From NCBI GenBank assembly GCA_018001935.1, contig JAGNHB010000061.1:1-34182 (forward strand): a stretch of DNA of 34,182 nucleotides, given 5' to 3'. The position numbers and the translations under genes were made by a program. How positions within the stretch are numbered: the first letter of the stretch is position 1; the number at the start of each line of letters is the position of its first letter. This DNA is from Acidobacteriota bacterium (GTDB taxonomy: Bacteria; Acidobacteriota; JAAYUB01). Under the pieces are notes generated by a model. That model worked only from the letters and a program-made list of their open reading frames with translations, searched no databases and had not been told where the DNA came from. This document shows positions 33,241-34,182 of this stretch, piece after piece.

Positions 33241-33329
33241 TTGATCTCACAGAGGCACGGAGAAGAATCATAAGGATTGTTGATTCTATTAAATACGATT
33301 TGCATTTCTCCGTGCCTCCGTGAGATCAA
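33241..33329. repeat. Long inverted repeat downstream of the histidine kinase gene
   Basis: 24-base arms (33241-33264 and 33306-33329, beginning TTGATCTCAC) pair with one mismatch around a 41-base A/T-rich centre; inside, AGAATCA and TGATTCT form a second stem. The arms carry a CACAGAGGCACGGAG-type motif known from short dispersed bacterial repeats. It may end the kdsD-kinase transcript. It is part of the 313-bp gene-less stretch 33218-33530, whose remainder holds the ferritin promoter and a direct repeat. Confidence 0.85.
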
Positions 33330-33398
33330 AATTCTGAGGGCATTCACCGCAAGCGCGCGCTCGTGAGACGGGTCTGAAGCACGTTCCCGTTCGGCTTT

Positions 33399-33449
33399 CG
33401 GTTTTTCCCGAATCCGTCGATGCAGATTTGCGGTTTACGGTTTTTCCCG
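33399..33449. repeat. 12-bp direct repeat at the ferritin-like gene promoter
   Basis: CGGTTTTTCCCG occurs exactly at 33399-33410 and 33438-33449, 39 bp apart. The second copy starts in the last bases of the -35 box. A regulator binding site is possible; it does not resemble a Fur box as I know it. Confidence 0.5.
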
Positions 33450-33462
33450 GAAGGGGTATGAT
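33434..33462 (+). promoter_or_regulatory. Promoter of the ferritin-like gene
   Basis: TTTACG (33434-33439) and TATGAT (33457-33462) are 17 bp apart, about 70 bp before the ATG at 33531. Confidence 0.6.
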
Positions 33463-33530
33463 GAGCCCCATCGTGTACACCGGGCCGGCAAGTCCGCCCT
33501 GCAATATCATCCGGAAAGGAGGAATCCGTC

Positions 33531-34037
33531 ATGGGAACCAAGGGGATCGAAATTGTCGACATGGACGTCAAGCAGCTCGTCGAGGTGCTCAACAAGGCCT
33601 ACTGCGACGAGTGGCTGGCCTACTACCAGTACTGGATCGGGGCGAAGGTCGTCAAGGGGCCGATGAAGGAAGCGGTCATCGCCGAGTTGAACCAGCACGC
33701 CGCCGACGAGCTGCGCCACGCCGGGATGATCGCCATGCGCATCATCCAGCTCGGGGGGACGCCCGTCACGAAGCCGGAGGAGTGGTACAAGCACACCAAC
33801 TGTGGGTACGACGCCCCCGACGACCCCTTCGTGAAGGAGGTCCTGAAGCAGAACATCAAGGGCGAGCAGTGCGCCATCCTGACCTACAAGGGGCTGGTCA
33901 ACCTCACCATGGGGAAGGACCCGGTGACCTACAACATCGTGCTCCAGATCCTGCAGGACGAGGTTGAGCACGAGGAGGACCTCCAGGCGGAGATGGAAGA
34001 CCTGGAGACGCTCCTGGCGACCGTCCGGAGCGTCTGA
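33531..34037 (+). CDS. Ferritin-like diiron protein (bacterioferritin/Dps-like)
   Basis: 168 residues from the ATG at 33531, with AAAGGAGG upstream. A four-helix bundle with a complete set of iron ligands is visible: E27 (CDEWLAYYQYW), E60 and H63 (ADELRHAG), E112 (KGEQCAILTY), E144 and H147 (DEVEHEEDL). Two ExxH motifs with two single glutamates are the ferritin/bacterioferritin intra-subunit diiron centre, so it can probably oxidise ferrous iron or use peroxide. The methionine haem ligand of true bacterioferritin is not identifiable with confidence. Cysteines C25 and C114 lie within two residues of iron ligands. An inserted loop (EEWYKHTNCGYDAPDDPF) joins helices 2 and 3. Monocistronic, with its own promoter. 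Whether it stores iron as a cage or detoxifies oxidants cannot be decided here. Confidence 0.9.
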   Translation: MGTKGIEIVDMDVKQLVEVLNKAYCDEWLAYYQYWIGAKVVKGPMKEAVIAELNQHAADELRHAGMIAMRIIQLGGTPVTKPEEWYKHTNCGYDAPDDPFVKEVLKQNIKGEQCAILTYKGLVNLTMGKDPVTYNIVLQILQDEVEHEEDLQAEMEDLETLLATVRSV

Positions 34038-34064
34038 CGCCCGGGCCCGGGCAAACCGGGAGAG

Positions 34065-34178
34065 AACCACGGATGAACACGGATAGACACGGATAATCCG
34101 CAAACGGGCTTTAACCGTGGAAAAATTGGAACCACAGAATACGCAGAACGTGAGAAACACGGATAGAATGATCGAGTG
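34065..34178. repeat. Dispersed CACGGAT-type repeat cluster, second copy
   Basis: AACCACGGATGAACACGGAT continues ATAGACACGGATAA and matches 17014-17038 over 25 bases with one difference; further degenerate units (AACCACAGAATACGCAGA, AACACGGATAGA) run to the window edge. It follows the ferritin-like gene, after a palindromic GCCCGGGCCCGGGC at 34040-34053. No gene is seen in 34038-34182. Confidence 0.75.
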
Positions 34179-34182
34179 TGAA

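Noticed and set aside
1..34182. Insertion sequences, prophage, integrase or rRNA/tRNA genes
   Set aside because: No transposase, integrase, phage structural protein or stable RNA could be recognised on either strand.

Overview
This is a GC-rich window (my impression is about 70 percent G+C) from a Gram-negative bacterium. The diderm envelope is inferred from a TolC-type outer-membrane channel, an RND pump with its adaptor, and an arabinose-5-phosphate isomerase for Kdo/LPS synthesis. Periplasmic two-component-regulator propellers, one fused to GGDEF, together with short dispersed repeats of the CACGGAT/CACAGAG type and low gene density are reminiscent of Acidobacteriota or a similar deep-branching phylum. 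That placement is an impression only; no rRNA or marker gene is present.

Layout. At 1-440 (minus) lies the 5' part of a RodZ-like HTH/membrane protein, with its own promoter at 572-600. At 766-2576 (minus) a radical SAM gene overlaps a small fold-type-I PLP enzyme gene, behind a consensus-like promoter at 2688-2716. A lipoprotein gene follows at 2748-3557. From 16952 down to 3833 (minus) runs a tightly packed four-gene unit: a periplasmic propeller protein, a VIT-VWA protein, a 2398-residue exported repeat protein, and an exported protein of unknown function. Upstream of it (17216-20350) is a propeller/Y_Y_Y/TM/GGDEF diguanylate cyclase with a strong promoter at 20479-20503. A DUF362 gene (20566-21678, minus) and a dimethylarginine dimethylaminohydrolase-like gene (22035-22805, plus) diverge from a 356-bp region. 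Three 65-bp tandem repeats with hairpins separate the latter from the convergent efflux operon at 29580-23025 (TolC, adaptor, RND permease). Between adaptor and permease sits a decayed DUF4160/DUF2442 remnant that I read by hand. On the plus strand, kdsD (29962-30918) is followed 10 bp later by a large multi-spanning sensor histidine kinase (30929-33217), then a ferritin-like diiron protein (33531-34037).

How the genes may work together. The 3833-20503 block looks like an envelope system: one propeller protein senses something in the periplasm and makes c-di-GMP, while the next genes export a propeller, a metal-site adhesion/scaffold domain and a very long solenoid. The linkage is inferred from gene packing and shared architecture, not from any known system. 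This block and the radical SAM/PLP pair are the best candidates for undescribed biology here. All starts were re-chosen from ribosome binding sites, overlaps and signal peptides, because high GC content creates very long spurious frames on the opposite strand.
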